Shown here piece by piece: positions 55,153 to 64,000 of a stretch of 64,000 bases of DNA. The DNA is from Pseudoxanthomonas wuyuanensis. Its GTDB lineage: Bacteria > Pseudomonadota > Gammaproteobacteria > Xanthomonadales > Xanthomonadaceae. The first letter of the stretch is position 1. Every line of letters begins with the position of its first letter. The stretch covers positions 296,749 to 360,748 of the forward strand of contig NZ_OCND01000005.1 of assembly GCF_900215535.1 (NCBI RefSeq), written 5' to 3'. The notes below the pieces were generated by a model. The model did not search any database and was not told where the DNA came from. It saw only the letters and a program-made list of their open reading frames with translations. A program made the translations under genes and the position numbers.

Positions 55153-55156
55153 CCAG

Positions 55157-56941
55157 TTATTTGTCCTGCACATCGCGCGCGTACGGCCCCAGCGTGGCAC
55201 CGACGAAGCCGCCGGCGACATCGGTGCTGAGGATGGTGCCGTCGTCGTGCTGCTTGAGCCACTGCCAGCCTCGGCCGTCGGCGTCGTAAGCGAAAGAGTA
55301 CGCACCGCCGTTACCGGCAATCTTCAGCTTCAGGCGCTCACCTGGCTCGATCATCGCGGATGCGATGGTTTCGGCCGCCTCGCCGCTGCTCTTCTCGAGA
55401 AACAGCTCGGCCTTGCCGCCGCTGCGGCGCACGCCGAGGAAGTACCAGTGCGTTTCGTTCTGGAACGCGGCCATACCCGCTTCCGTGCCCGGCTCGGGCA
55501 GCATGAATGCCGTGCTGGCTTCGAACGCCAGATGCTGCTGGCGGCGCGCCAGGAAGGACGGATTACGCAGCGTGTCCAGGCCTTCGGCCAGCGGCGTGAT
55601 CGCCAGCTGGCCAGGCTGCACGCCCAGGTCCGCCCACGCCTGCTTGGGCACCCGCACGAACATCCATGCGCGATCCAGCGTGGGGCCATCGAACTCGTCG
55701 CGCCAGATGAAGTTGCCGGTCGATGGCGCCTGGTCCGCTGGGCCACTCATGAAGGTCGGCCCGGGTGCGGTATAGGGAATCTCGCGGCCGGGCGGGAGGA
55801 TCGTCGGCCAGCCATCCTTCCATTCCACCGGCAGCAGATAGGTTTCGCGGCCGGTGTTGTAGTGCACGCCGCCATAGTTGCGGCTGGCCAGGAAGGTGGC
55901 CCACCAGCGGCCGTCGGGACCTTCCACCAGATCGGCGTGACCGGCGTTGGTCACCGGGTGCGCCCGTGCGGGATCGAGATCGCGCTGGGTCAGGATGGGA
56001 TTGTTTTCATACGGCGTATACGGTCCCCAGACCTGGCGGCTGCGCAGGATGACCTGCGAATGCTGGGGACCGGTGCCGCCTTCGGCGGCGTTGAGGTAGT
56101 ACCAGCCGTCGCGCTTGTAGATGTGCGGGCCTTCGATCCAGATCGGGTTGGTCGACGGATCCACGCCGCCGTCGATCAGCACCTTGCGCGGGCCGAACGG
56201 CTGCAGCCTGGCGATGTCGAATTCCTGCATCCAGACTGCGCGGTGGCCGTCGTAGCGCGGCTCGCCTTCCGGCGCGTCGTTGTTGAGGATATAGACGCGG
56301 CCGTCATCGTCGAAGAACAGCGAAGGGTCGATGCCGCCAATGGTCGGCAGCCAGGTCGGATCGGACCAGGGACCGGCCGGATCCCTGGCCGTGGCGATGA
56401 AGTTGCCGCCGCTGTCCACTGCGGTATTGACCACGTAGAACGTGCCGTCGTGGTACTCGATGGCCGGCGCGAACACGCCGCGGGACATGCCCAGGCCGTC
56501 GAAGTCCAGCTGCGACGGCCGTTCGATGACGTTGCCGATCTGCTTCCAGTGCACCAGATCGTCGCTCTCGAACACCGGAATGCCGGGGAAGTAGGCGAAA
56601 CTGGAGTTGACCAGATAGAACTTGTCGCCGGCGCGGGTGATGCTGGGATCGGGATGGAAGCCGGCCAGCACCGGATTGCGGTAGTGGCCTTCCGGCAGCG
56701 GCGCTTCGAACACGGCGTCGTGGCCGCGGTATTCGAACCAGTCGAAGAACACGGGTTCGGCGGCGGATGCCGGGCCGATGATCGACAGCAGGCATGCGCA
56801 AAGGATTCCGGCGATGCCGGATCTGCGTCGTTCCCGCGTACGGGCGAACTGCGCGGGTTTGCGCTCATCCGCGCTCAAGGCGCTGGCTCCCGGCAGGCGC
56901 CGGGATGGCGAGAACAGGAGAGAATTTTGAATGTTATCCAT
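55157..56941 (-). CDS. GH43 beta-xylosidase/arabinofuranosidase with DUF1349-type C-terminal domain
   Basis: The protein has a GH43 propeller with the base Asp in AGFHPDPSITRAGD, WAPA-like FAPAIEYHDGTFYVV, the Asp in GGIDPSLFFDDDGR, and the acid Glu in WIEGPHIYKRDGWYYL, followed by a beta-sandwich C-terminal domain (about 390-594). The first ATG (56941) gives 594 residues, but the real signal peptide (RRRSGIAGILCACLLSIIGPASA) begins some 35 residues later; a TTG at 56878 would be a better-fitting start. It overlaps the mannonate dehydratase stop by one base (TGATG). It should trim arabino- or xylo-oligosaccharides outside the cytoplasm. Confidence 0.88.
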   Translation of the reverse strand: MDNIQNSLLFSPSRRLPGASALSADERKPAQFARTRERRRSGIAGILCACLLSIIGPASAAEPVFFDWFEYRGHDAVFEAPLPEGHYRNPVLAGFHPDPSITRAGDKFYLVNSSFAYFPGIPVFESDDLVHWKQIGNVIERPSQLDFDGLGMSRGVFAPAIEYHDGTFYVVNTAVDSGGNFIATARDPAGPWSDPTWLPTIGGIDPSLFFDDDGRVYILNNDAPEGEPRYDGHRAVWMQEFDIARLQPFGPRKVLIDGGVDPSTNPIWIEGPHIYKRDGWYYLNAAEGGTGPQHSQVILRSRQVWGPYTPYENNPILTQRDLDPARAHPVTNAGHADLVEGPDGRWWATFLASRNYGGVHYNTGRETYLLPVEWKDGWPTILPPGREIPYTAPGPTFMSGPADQAPSTGNFIWRDEFDGPTLDRAWMFVRVPKQAWADLGVQPGQLAITPLAEGLDTLRNPSFLARRQQHLAFEASTAFMLPEPGTEAGMAAFQNETHWYFLGVRRSGGKAELFLEKSSGEAAETIASAMIEPGERLKLKIAGNGGAYSFAYDADGRGWQWLKQHDDGTILSTDVAGGFVGATLGPYARDVQDK

Positions 56942-58200
56942 CACCAATCCCACATTGTGCCGTCTTCCAGCCGCGCGATCGGCAGCTGCTTCGGAGCATA
57001 CGGATACCTTGCGGCGAGCTTCTCGTCGATGTCCACGCCGTGCCCCGGCGTATCGCCCACATGCAGGCGGCCGGCGCGGAATGCGTAATCGTGCGAGAAC
57101 ACCGCGTTGGTCTGATCCGAATGGAACATGTATTCCTGGATGCCGAAGTTGGGCACCCAGGTATCGAAATGCAGCGCCGCGCCCATGCATACCGGCGACA
57201 GATCGGTAGCGCCGTGGAAGCCGGTGCGCACCTGGTGCAGGGCGGCGAAATCGGCGATCCGGCGCACATGGGTGATGCCGCCGCCATGGACGATCGTGGT
57301 GCGTATGTAGTCGATGAGCTGGTTTTCGATCAGATGCTTGCAGTCCCAGATCGAGTTGAACACCTCGCCCACCGCCAGCGCGGTGACCGAATGCTTGCGG
57401 ATCAGCTCGAACGATTTCTGGTTCTCCGCCGGCGTGGCGTCCTCCAGCCAGAACAGGCGGTACGGTTCCAGGTCGCGCGCCAGCCGTGCCGCCTCGATGG
57501 GCGTCAGCCGGTGGTGTACGTCGTGCAGCAGTTCGACCTCGTTGCCGTGATCCTTGCGCAGTTGCTCGAACAGGCGCGGCGCGGTTTCCAGGTAGCGCGG
57601 CGTATTCCAGATCGTTTCGGCGGGCAGTTCGCTTTCGGCCGGCTCGTAGGGCTTGGTGCCGGTGGAGATGCCGTAGGCCTTCTTGACGCCCGGCACGCCG
57701 CATTGCGCACGGATGGCCAGGAAGCCCTGTTCCCGGTACATGCCGACCTGATCGCTGGCCTCGGCGATGTCGCGGCCATTGGCGTGCGCATACACCAGCG
57801 CGCCTTCGCGCGAACGGCCGCCCAGCAGCTGGTACAGCGGCAGCCCCGCCATCTTGCCCAGGATGTCCCACAGCGCCACATCGACGGCGGCAATGGCCGT
57901 CATGGTGACCGGGCCGCGGCGCCAGTACGCGCCGCGATGCAGGAACTGCCAGAGGTCCTCGATGCGGCCGGCATCGCGGCCGATCAGGTTGGGCACCACA
58001 TGGTCCTGCAGGTAGGACGCCACCGCCAGTTCGCGGCCGTTGAGGGTGGCATCGCCCAAGCCGGTGACGCCCGAACGCGTGGTGATTTTCAGGGTGACGA
58101 AGTTGCGCCCGGGACAGGTGACGATGACCTTGGCATCGACGATCTCGCGATCCCGCAAGGAACCTTGCGCGGGTGTTTCGGAGGCGGTCTGCGTACTCAT
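56941..58200 (-). CDS. manD: D-mannonate dehydratase ManD (enolase superfamily)
   Basis: ManD dehydrates D-mannonate to 2-keto-3-deoxygluconate. The 419-residue protein has the enolase-superfamily capping domain then a barrel with metal ligands in [20 protein letters not shown] and LAVGEVFNS, and the RspA/ManD-type [22 protein letters not shown]. The SGTRPYGAD-like loop is represented by [15 protein letters not shown]. It replaces the unrelated UxuA of E. coli. It is third in the GH67 unit, 11 bp after the esterase gene. Some family members have very weak activity, so biochemical activity is inferred from context with UxuB and UxaC. Confidence 0.9.
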   Translation of the reverse strand: MSTQTASETPAQGSLRDREIVDAKVIVTCPGRNFVTLKITTRSGVTGLGDATLNGRELAVASYLQDHVVPNLIGRDAGRIEDLWQFLHRGAYWRRGPVTMTAIAAVDVALWDILGKMAGLPLYQLLGGRSREGALVYAHANGRDIAEASDQVGMYREQGFLAIRAQCGVPGVKKAYGISTGTKPYEPAESELPAETIWNTPRYLETAPRLFEQLRKDHGNEVELLHDVHHRLTPIEAARLARDLEPYRLFWLEDATPAENQKSFELIRKHSVTALAVGEVFNSIWDCKHLIENQLIDYIRTTIVHGGGITHVRRIADFAALHQVRTGFHGATDLSPVCMGAALHFDTWVPNFGIQEYMFHSDQTNAVFSHDYAFRAGRLHVGDTPGHGVDIDEKLAARYPYAPKQLPIARLEDGTMWDW

Positions 58201-58211
58201 GGAATGGCTCG

Positions 58212-60203
58212 TTATGGGTGGGCCGGCGGGATCGGTATTTCGAACGGGCCTGCCGGCAGGCCGGCACCGTCGAACAGGTTGACGACCGGGCTGTCGGCCC
58301 AGCCGTAGCGCACGCGCACCGCCGGCGCCGCCAGCGGTGCGCGCAGCAACACCTGGTTGCCGCGGATCTCGGCGCGGGCGTAGCGGCAGGTACCGGCGGC
58401 GGCGGCGCACAGCTCGAAGCCGACCGGTTGGTCGGCGCCGTAGGCGGCCAGGCCGCCGCTGACATCGCCGAAACTCACCACCACCGCCTCGCCTTCGCGG
58501 CTGGCCGCCAGCGGCACCGGGCCGGACGGCGGCAGCTTTTCGCCATAGACCACATGCCGCGCCGCGCGCGCCAGGCGACGGCCGAGTTCCTGCTTGTTGG
58601 GCGGATGGATGTCGTAGCGGTCGCCGATGTCGATGGCGACCGCCAGCCCGGTGCGCGGATCTTCGGCGGCGGCCAGTCGCTGCGCCTCGCGCAGTGCCGC
58701 CCAGTCGCTTTCGCCCGTTTGCGCGGCAGGCATGCCGTAGCCGGCCAGTTGCACGACCAGCAGCGGCAGATCGGCACCGAAACGTGCCCGCCAGTCTTCC
58801 CGCAAGGTCTGCAGCAACGCACCGTAGCCGGCGCCGTTGCCGGTGTTGGATTCGCCCTGGTACCAGAGCGCGCCGCGCAGGCCGTAGCGGCCGAGCGGCG
58901 CGATCATGCCGTTGTGCAACGTCGACAACCCCGCGGCCGACTGCCACGGCGCGCTCGGCGGCCAGTCGAATCCGGGCGCAGCGCGGTACGTCCAGCCAGC
59001 GCTCAACGGTATGCGCGAGCCGTCCTTGAGCCGCACCGCATGCGCCGATGCAGGCCCGGCGATGCCGCCATCGCGGTAGGTATCCAGCACGTTGATGGCG
59101 ATGACGTTGTCGCCCTCGCGCAGCAATCCCCGCGGCAACGGATATTCGCGTCCTGCGCCGGGCCCGTAGGTGCTGCCGACGGCGCGGCCGTTGACCCAGG
59201 TCATGTCGGTTTCGTCGATCGGACCCAGCGCCAGTACCGCATCCTGTGCCGCCTGCTGCGCGCTCAGCTTCACCGTGGTGCGGTACCAGACCATGCCGTC
59301 GTACGCGGCCAGTTCCGGCACCCCCCATTGTTCCCACGGGCCAAGCTCGCGCGGCGCATTGCGCCAGCCCGCAGCGGCCGCAGGCGCGGAACTCCAGGGC
59401 TCATCGCCGGCGGCCGTACCGGCGCGGCCCTGCCACCACCGGCTCCAGATCCCGCCCCAGCGTTCGGCTGCGGCAAGCGGATCGCCAGCGTACTGCTCCA
59501 GTACATCCAGTGCGTCGTCGTAACCGCCGGTCATGCGCAGCGCCGCTCCGCTGGTCCAGGCCTGGATGCGGGAACCGCCCCAGGCGGCGTTGATCAATCC
59601 CATCGGTACATCGACGTGCTTCTGCAATTCGCGCGCGAAGTAGAAGCAGGCCGCGGAGAAGTCGCGCAATGTGTCCGGCGTGGTCCGCTGCCAGGACGCC
59701 GGCTCGGCGAAGCCGTCCTGCGGCCTCACGCTGCCGGCCTTCGGTACGGTCAGCAGGCGGATGCTGTCGCTGCCCGCGCCGGCGATCTCGGCGCGCGCAT
59801 CCAGCGAACGCCAGACCGGCAGTTCCATGTTCGACTGGCCCGAGCACAGCCAGACATCGCCCACCAGCACGTCATGCACGGTCTGGGTCGCACCGCTGTC
59901 CGTGCTCACGGTGAGCGCATGCGGACCGCCCGCCTTCAGCGCCGGCAACTGCACTTGCCAACGCCCGTCGCTGCCGGCACGGCCGCGCGCGCGCTTTCCG
60001 GCAAAGGCCAGTCTCACCTCCTCGCCCGGTTGTGCACGGCCCCAGACATGGATGGGCCGGTCGCGCTGCAATACCGCGTGATCCTGGAACATCGCATGCA
60101 GCAGCGGCGCCTCGCCGCCTTCGACTGCCTGCGCCGCCGATGGGCACGCCAGCAGGCATGCCATCGCCATCGGCAGCAGCCACCTGCAGGCCCGCGCGGT
60201 CAT
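58212..60203 (-). CDS. Acetyl xylan/xylo-oligosaccharide esterase, SGNH (CE20-like)
   Basis: The 663-residue protein has a signal peptide ([18 protein letters not shown]) and a sialate O-acetylesterase-type SGNH domain split by a large insertion: the nucleophile Ser in [43 protein letters not shown], and the catalytic Asp/His in [12 protein letters not shown]. An internal jelly-roll-like region (about 290-390) interrupts it. The same layout is found in the CE20 esterase of Xanthomonas, which removes acetyl groups from xylo-oligosaccharides. It overlaps the GH67 stop by 4 bp. Confidence 0.88.
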   Translation of the reverse strand: MTARACRWLLPMAMACLLACPSAAQAVEGGEAPLLHAMFQDHAVLQRDRPIHVWGRAQPGEEVRLAFAGKRARGRAGSDGRWQVQLPALKAGGPHALTVSTDSGATQTVHDVLVGDVWLCSGQSNMELPVWRSLDARAEIAGAGSDSIRLLTVPKAGSVRPQDGFAEPASWQRTTPDTLRDFSAACFYFARELQKHVDVPMGLINAAWGGSRIQAWTSGAALRMTGGYDDALDVLEQYAGDPLAAAERWGGIWSRWWQGRAGTAAGDEPWSSAPAAAAGWRNAPRELGPWEQWGVPELAAYDGMVWYRTTVKLSAQQAAQDAVLALGPIDETDMTWVNGRAVGSTYGPGAGREYPLPRGLLREGDNVIAINVLDTYRDGGIAGPASAHAVRLKDGSRIPLSAGWTYRAAPGFDWPPSAPWQSAAGLSTLHNGMIAPLGRYGLRGALWYQGESNTGNGAGYGALLQTLREDWRARFGADLPLLVVQLAGYGMPAAQTGESDWAALREAQRLAAAEDPRTGLAVAIDIGDRYDIHPPNKQELGRRLARAARHVVYGEKLPPSGPVPLAASREGEAVVVSFGDVSGGLAAYGADQPVGFELCAAAAGTCRYARAEIRGNQVLLRAPLAAPAVRVRYGWADSPVVNLFDGAGLPAGPFEIPIPPAHP

Positions 60204-62380
60204 CGTCCGTCTCCTGGCGCATACGGAAACTCAAGCGACCGGTAGTAGTCCAGCGAATGCGCCGGCGGCGCCTCGCCGGCCGGCAGCGGGCGGCCGGAGA
60301 AGGTCTGGAAATAGGCGATGCTGGCATCGCGCCACCACTGCGCCTCCTTCTCCTGGATGGCCAGGAAGGCCGCCACCTGCGCATGGCGCTGCGCGTCGAT
60401 ACGGCCATCCAGTCCGCGCCAGGTTTCGCGCATCTGCCGCACGTAATCGACGCCGCGCGTATAGCGGTGCACCAGTTCGTCCCACAGCGGCCGGCCGGAG
60501 CGCGTCCGGTAGTCCCATGGCACATGATGGAACCAGAGCAGGAATTGTTCCGGAACCTGTTCCAGATCGCCGAACCGGCGCGCCACCGGCGGCGCGTACT
60601 GCGCAACGGCGTTGCTGCCGCTGGCGGTGCGGTCGAAACCGATGCCTTCGCCGGTGGCGCGGTGGTAGTAGACCGATGTCCAGTCGGCGCGCGGGCCGCC
60701 TTCAATCCAGGGCGCGGGCCCGTAGTGATGGCCACGCCCCATCAGATGGTGCAGGCCCAGCGGGGTCATGTAGTCGACCGCCGCCTCGCGCGAACCCATC
60801 ATCATGCCGACCACCGGCGCGACCACATCGGCCTCGTTGGAGAACGTCATCCGCACCCATTCCTCGGCGATATCGCGGGCCTCCAGCGACGGATTCCACG
60901 CCTGGCGGCCATAGGCGTACCAGTTGGCCTGGTCGAAGTGCGAACCGCTCCAGTTGCGGTCGGCGCCGATGTTGGCCACGCCGGCCATGCCGGTCAACGC
61001 GTAACCATGCAGCGAGCCATCGATCACCCTGGCCACGGTGGACCCTGGGCCGCGCCGATGGGTGTCGGCTTCCAGCGTTTCCTGGTACATCGGCGCCAGA
61101 TAGACCAGATGGGTGGCAAAGCCCAGATATTCCTTGGTGATCTGGAACTCCATCATCAGCGGCGTCTTCGGCATCGCGCCGAACAGCGGATGGAACGGCT
61201 CGCGCGGCTGGAAATCGATGGCGCCGTTCTTCACCTGGACCATGACGTTGTCGCGGAACTTGCCGTCCAGCGGCACGAATTCGCTATAGGCCTGCTTGGC
61301 GCGGTCGTCCGGTTCCTCGTGCGAATAGACGAAGGCGCGCCACATCACCGTGCCGCCGTGCGGGGCCAGCGCATCGGCCAGCATGTTGGCGCCGTCGGCG
61401 TGCGAACGGCCGTAGTCCTGCGGGCCCGGTTGGCCTTCGGAGTTGGCCTTGACCAGGAAACCGCCGAAGTCCGGGATCAGCCGGTAGATTTCGCCGGCCT
61501 TGGCGCGCCACCAGCGTTTGACTTCCGGGTCCAGCGGGTCGGCGGTTTCCAGCCCGCCGATTTCGATCGGCGCGCTGAAGCGCGCGCTCAGGAACACGCG
61601 AATGCCATACGGACGGAACACCTCCGCCAGCGCCGCAGCCTTTTCCAGATACATCGGCGTCAGGCTCAGTGCCTTGGAGTTGACGTTGTTCAGAACCGTG
61701 CCATTGATGCCCAGCGAGGCATTGGCGCGCGCGTAGTCGGCATAGCGGGGATCCAGCCAGTCCGGCAGTTTGTGCCAGTCCCAGATCGAAGCACCGGCGT
61801 AACCGCGCTCGACATGGCCGTCCAGGTCGTCCCAGTGGTTCAGCACACGCAGCTTCACCCGCGGCGACTCGCGTATGTCCAGATTCTGCAGCGGTTGGCC
61901 GGTCTGCAGCAGGCGCAGAAAGTGGAATGCGCCGTACAGCGCGCCGATGTCGTCGTTGGCCGCGATCGCCGTGGCCTGGCGGCCTTCCACCGAGACGCTG
62001 CGGATCAGATAACCCTCGCGTCCCAATGCAAGGGTGTGCAACCGGAGCTTGGCGATCAATGGCGAGGACGAAGGCGTGCCGACGATCACCGCGCCATCGC
62101 GGGTGACGGTTTCCGACAGCCGCGGCGCCGTGCCCAGCAACCCCGCCAATCCCCGCAGCAGCTCGTCCCGCGCCGCCGCCTGGGTGGGCGTGGCCGCAGC
62201 GGCCACCAGCTGCGCGGCCTGCGCGCGGTAGTCTCCCGTCCGCTCCGCCTGGACCGGCCGGTAGCGTAGCCACAGGTCGTAGCCGTCTTCCGCATGGGCC
62301 TGCGGCGCATACGCCATGCCGGCCAACCAGCATGCGGCAACAGCCGCCGCCCCGGCCGCAGCGACGATGCGGCGGAACAT
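60200..62380 (-). CDS. GH67 alpha-glucuronidase
   Basis: GH67 removes 4-O-methylglucuronic acid from the non-reducing end xylose of aldouronic acids. The 726-residue protein has a signal peptide (ending APQAHA) and all family landmarks: [51 protein letters not shown] with the acid Glu, [16 protein letters not shown] and [12 protein letters not shown] holding the base carboxylates, and GHHYGP. The start is ATG 62380, 61 bp from the xyl-box-like site. It heads the long minus-strand unit and diverges from the LacI-family regulator. Confidence 0.95.
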   Translation of the reverse strand: MFRRIVAAAGAAAVAACWLAGMAYAPQAHAEDGYDLWLRYRPVQAERTGDYRAQAAQLVAAAATPTQAAARDELLRGLAGLLGTAPRLSETVTRDGAVIVGTPSSSPLIAKLRLHTLALGREGYLIRSVSVEGRQATAIAANDDIGALYGAFHFLRLLQTGQPLQNLDIRESPRVKLRVLNHWDDLDGHVERGYAGASIWDWHKLPDWLDPRYADYARANASLGINGTVLNNVNSKALSLTPMYLEKAAALAEVFRPYGIRVFLSARFSAPIEIGGLETADPLDPEVKRWWRAKAGEIYRLIPDFGGFLVKANSEGQPGPQDYGRSHADGANMLADALAPHGGTVMWRAFVYSHEEPDDRAKQAYSEFVPLDGKFRDNVMVQVKNGAIDFQPREPFHPLFGAMPKTPLMMEFQITKEYLGFATHLVYLAPMYQETLEADTHRRGPGSTVARVIDGSLHGYALTGMAGVANIGADRNWSGSHFDQANWYAYGRQAWNPSLEARDIAEEWVRMTFSNEADVVAPVVGMMMGSREAAVDYMTPLGLHHLMGRGHHYGPAPWIEGGPRADWTSVYYHRATGEGIGFDRTASGSNAVAQYAPPVARRFGDLEQVPEQFLLWFHHVPWDYRTRSGRPLWDELVHRYTRGVDYVRQMRETWRGLDGRIDAQRHAQVAAFLAIQEKEAQWWRDASIAYFQTFSGRPLPAGEAPPAHSLDYYRSLEFPYAPGDGR

Positions 62381-62440
62381 CGCCGCTCCCGCCGCAACGG
62401 CGCACCCGCCGCCAGGGCGAAACCTGTCGCCCGCCCCGCC

Positions 62441-62454
62441 GGTTAACGGTAACA
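62441..62454. promoter_or_regulatory. xyl-box-like operator between GH67 and the LacI regulator
   Basis: Read on the minus strand, TGTTACCGTTAACC matches the palindromic form TGTTAGCGCTAACA at 11 of 14 positions. It is 61 bp upstream of the GH67 start and 117 bp upstream of the regulator start, a position from which a LacI-family repressor could control both. Confidence 0.5.
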
Positions 62455-62570
62455 TCCTCAGCGTTTGCGCATTCTGCGCCGACTCAAGTTTCATTGGGGC
62501 TCCGCGACGCGCGCAACACGGTGTCTGCCTGGCGGCGCCGATGGTCGCCGGCCGATTTAGGAAACGAACG

Positions 62571-63647
62571 TTGGAAAAACCCAGAAAATCCGTCCGCCGC
62601 AAGAGCCGCGCCGTCACCATCGACGAGGTGGCCGCACTGGCGGGCGTTTCGCCGATGACGGTATCGCGCGTGGTCAACGGGCAAGGAAAAGTCCGCGATA
62701 CCACCCGGGAAAAGGTCATGCGCGCGGTACGCGAGCTCGACTACACGCCCAATCTTGCCGCCAGTTCGCTTGCCGCCGCGCAGCACACGCGCATCGCGCT
62801 GATCTACACCAATCCCAGCGGCGCCTACCTGCGCGAGCTGCTGGTCGGCCTGCTGCGCGTCGCCTCGCGCACGGCCATACAGCTGGTCATCGACTACTGG
62901 GACGATCTGGATCCCGAAGCCGAACGCAAGGCCGCACGGGCGCTGGCGCAGAAAGTGGAAGGGGTGATCCTGCCGCCGCCGCTTTGCGACTCCCGGGCGG
63001 CGGTGATGGAGCTTATCCGCGCGAAAGTGCCTGTGGTCGCGATCGCCTCGGGCCGCTTCAGCGAAGACATCTCCTGCGTGCGCATCGACGATTTCCGCGC
63101 CGGCAAGGAGCTCACCGAACACCTGATTGCGCAGGGCCATGGCCGCATCGGTTTCATCAAGGGCCGTGCCGAGCAGAGCGCCAGCGCGCGCCGTTTCGAA
63201 GGCTTCCAGGCCGCGCTGGACGAGGCCGGCATCGCACTGGACCACAGCCTGGTGCAACAGGGCGACTACACCTACCGGTCCGGCCTGAAGGCGGCCGAGA
63301 AGCTGCTGTCGCAACGCAAGCCGCCCACCGCCATCTTCGCCAGCAACGACGACATGGCGGCGGCCGCGATTTCGGTGGCGCACCGCCGCGGCCTGGACGT
63401 GCCGCGCGATCTGTCGGTGGTGGGCTTCGACGACACGTCGGCGGCGACGACGGTATGGCCCGAGCTGACCACCATCCATCAACCCATCGCCTCGATGGCC
63501 AACACCGCCATCGACGTCCTGTTGCGCAGCATCCGCCGCAGGGATCGCAGTACCCGCGTACTGGTCGACCATGTGGTGCCGCACCGGCTCATCACGCGCG
63601 ACTCCGTGGCGCCGCTGTCGGCGCGCAAGCGCGGCAAGAACGGCTGA
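62571..63647 (+). CDS. xylR: LacI-family repressor of xylan genes (XylR-like)
   Basis: The 358-residue protein has the LacI helix-turn-helix and hinge ([35 protein letters not shown] ... NLAASSLA) near residues 15-65 and a periplasmic-binding-protein-like sensor domain ([53 protein letters not shown]). The TTG at 62571 is preferred because AGGAAA lies 8 bp ahead of it; ATG 62541 would add ten residues. It diverges from GH67. By homology with Xanthomonas XylR it should bind the xyl-boxes at 35646, 35809 and 62441 and release them when xylo-oligosaccharides or glucuronate products appear. Confidence 0.88.
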   Translation: MEKPRKSVRRKSRAVTIDEVAALAGVSPMTVSRVVNGQGKVRDTTREKVMRAVRELDYTPNLAASSLAAAQHTRIALIYTNPSGAYLRELLVGLLRVASRTAIQLVIDYWDDLDPEAERKAARALAQKVEGVILPPPLCDSRAAVMELIRAKVPVVAIASGRFSEDISCVRIDDFRAGKELTEHLIAQGHGRIGFIKGRAEQSASARRFEGFQAALDEAGIALDHSLVQQGDYTYRSGLKAAEKLLSQRKPPTAIFASNDDMAAAAISVAHRRGLDVPRDLSVVGFDDTSAATTVWPELTTIHQPIASMANTAIDVLLRSIRRRDRSTRVLVDHVVPHRLITRDSVAPLSARKRGKNG

Positions 63648-63908
63648 TCCTGGAATGCCGCGGCGCGGATTCCGCGGCCTGCGGCGATAGTCCCCGCACG
63701 CGTCCGCCAGGCTGCGCCGGCCAGCCACGGCCAAGTCCCGGCGCCGGCCCTGATGGACAGGCCGCCGTGGCGATACCGCGGTGCTGGAAAGAATGTCCGA
63801 CATCGATAGCCTCACTCCCTTCGCAGTTGCGTCTTGTACCGGCGTGCGGGCCAACGCCGGCCGTGGCTCCGGCGGTCCGGCACGCGCGGCCGGACCCTGC
63901 CCGCAGCG

Positions 63909-64000
63909 TCAGCGCAACAGGTACTGGTTGAGCAGGTTTTCGTAGCGCTCCTGCTTGCCGCTGGTCTGCGCCGGTTCGCCCTGCGCGAGCGCCAGGCCAC
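63909..64000 (-). CDS. xylA: Xylose isomerase XylA, C-terminal end only
   Basis: The visible 29 codons before the TGA end in GKQERYENLLNQYLLR, the standard C-terminus of large (group II) xylose isomerases. The rest lies beyond the right edge. It converts D-xylose to D-xylulose and is the expected end point of the xylan pathway in this locus. It is convergent with the LacI regulator, with a 261-bp gap in which no gene is seen. Confidence 0.9.
   Translation of the reverse strand, partial: GLALAQGEPAQTSGKQERYENLLNQYLLR

Overview
The window looks like chromosome of a high-GC gammaproteobacterium of the Xanthomonadaceae (a Xanthomonas, Pseudoxanthomonas or Stenotrophomonas relative). The evidence is a Xanthomonas-style xylan locus with a TonB-dependent receptor, GTAG-type REP palindromes, a bioB-F-H-C cluster, and a DUF3348/DUF802/OmpA/DUF2894 block typical of xanthomonads and Burkholderia. 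Nearly all genes have clear family matches. No phage, integrase, intact transposase, CRISPR array or rRNA was seen.

Left part (1-10.4 kb): a cut small lipoprotein, a serine/threonine dehydratase-like enzyme coupled to a DUF218 membrane protein, an NTF2-like protein, then the biotin genes on the minus strand (bioB, bioF, a small DUF7079-like gene, bioH, bioC). They face comF across a BirA-type operator that overlaps comF's start codon. ubiA, a secreted RidA-like protein and tRNA-Arg(CCG) follow. The tRNA is followed by three 113-bp tandem repeats, each beginning with the tRNA's own 3' end, an arrangement like the E. coli tyrT/rtT locus.

Middle part (10.4-29 kb): a Tat-exported GH127 enzyme; a TetR / membrane-fusion / RND-efflux / SDR operon with a palindromic operator; an Arr rifampin ADP-ribosyltransferase; a divergent LysR/RidA pair; a COG3910-like ATPase; and a four-gene block (DUF3348, DUF802, OmpA/MotB-like, DUF2894) whose two central proteins have the architecture of a ZorA/ZorB or MotA/MotB rotary ion channel with a ~500-residue cytoplasmic tail. 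This block is the best candidate for an undescribed system. A PLP-dependent decarboxylase behind a perfect FNR-type box follows.

Right part (29-64 kb): a large glucuronoxylan utilisation locus in three transcription units. Two diverge from a region with two xyl-box palindromes: (i) TonB receptor, GPH sugar symporter, GH43, aldose 1-epimerase on the minus strand; (ii) hexuronate transporter, GH10, uxaC, GH10, GH115 on the plus strand. (iii) A long minus-strand series reads GH67, CE20-type esterase, mannonate dehydratase, GH43, GH3, fructuronate reductase, a small exported protein, an FAH-family dehydratase, a YjhG-type xylonate dehydratase and a GntP permease. A LacI-family repressor (xylR) diverges from GH67 and the C-terminal end of xylA closes the window. 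Together the products would import xylo-oligosaccharides, remove acetyl, glucuronyl and arabinosyl groups, cut the backbone to xylose, and send glucuronate through UxaC, UxuB and ManD to 2-keto-3-deoxygluconate. Two remnants (a GH51 arabinofuranosidase tail with an in-frame amber codon, and a 21-codon aldehyde dehydrogenase start) show that the locus has lost genes.
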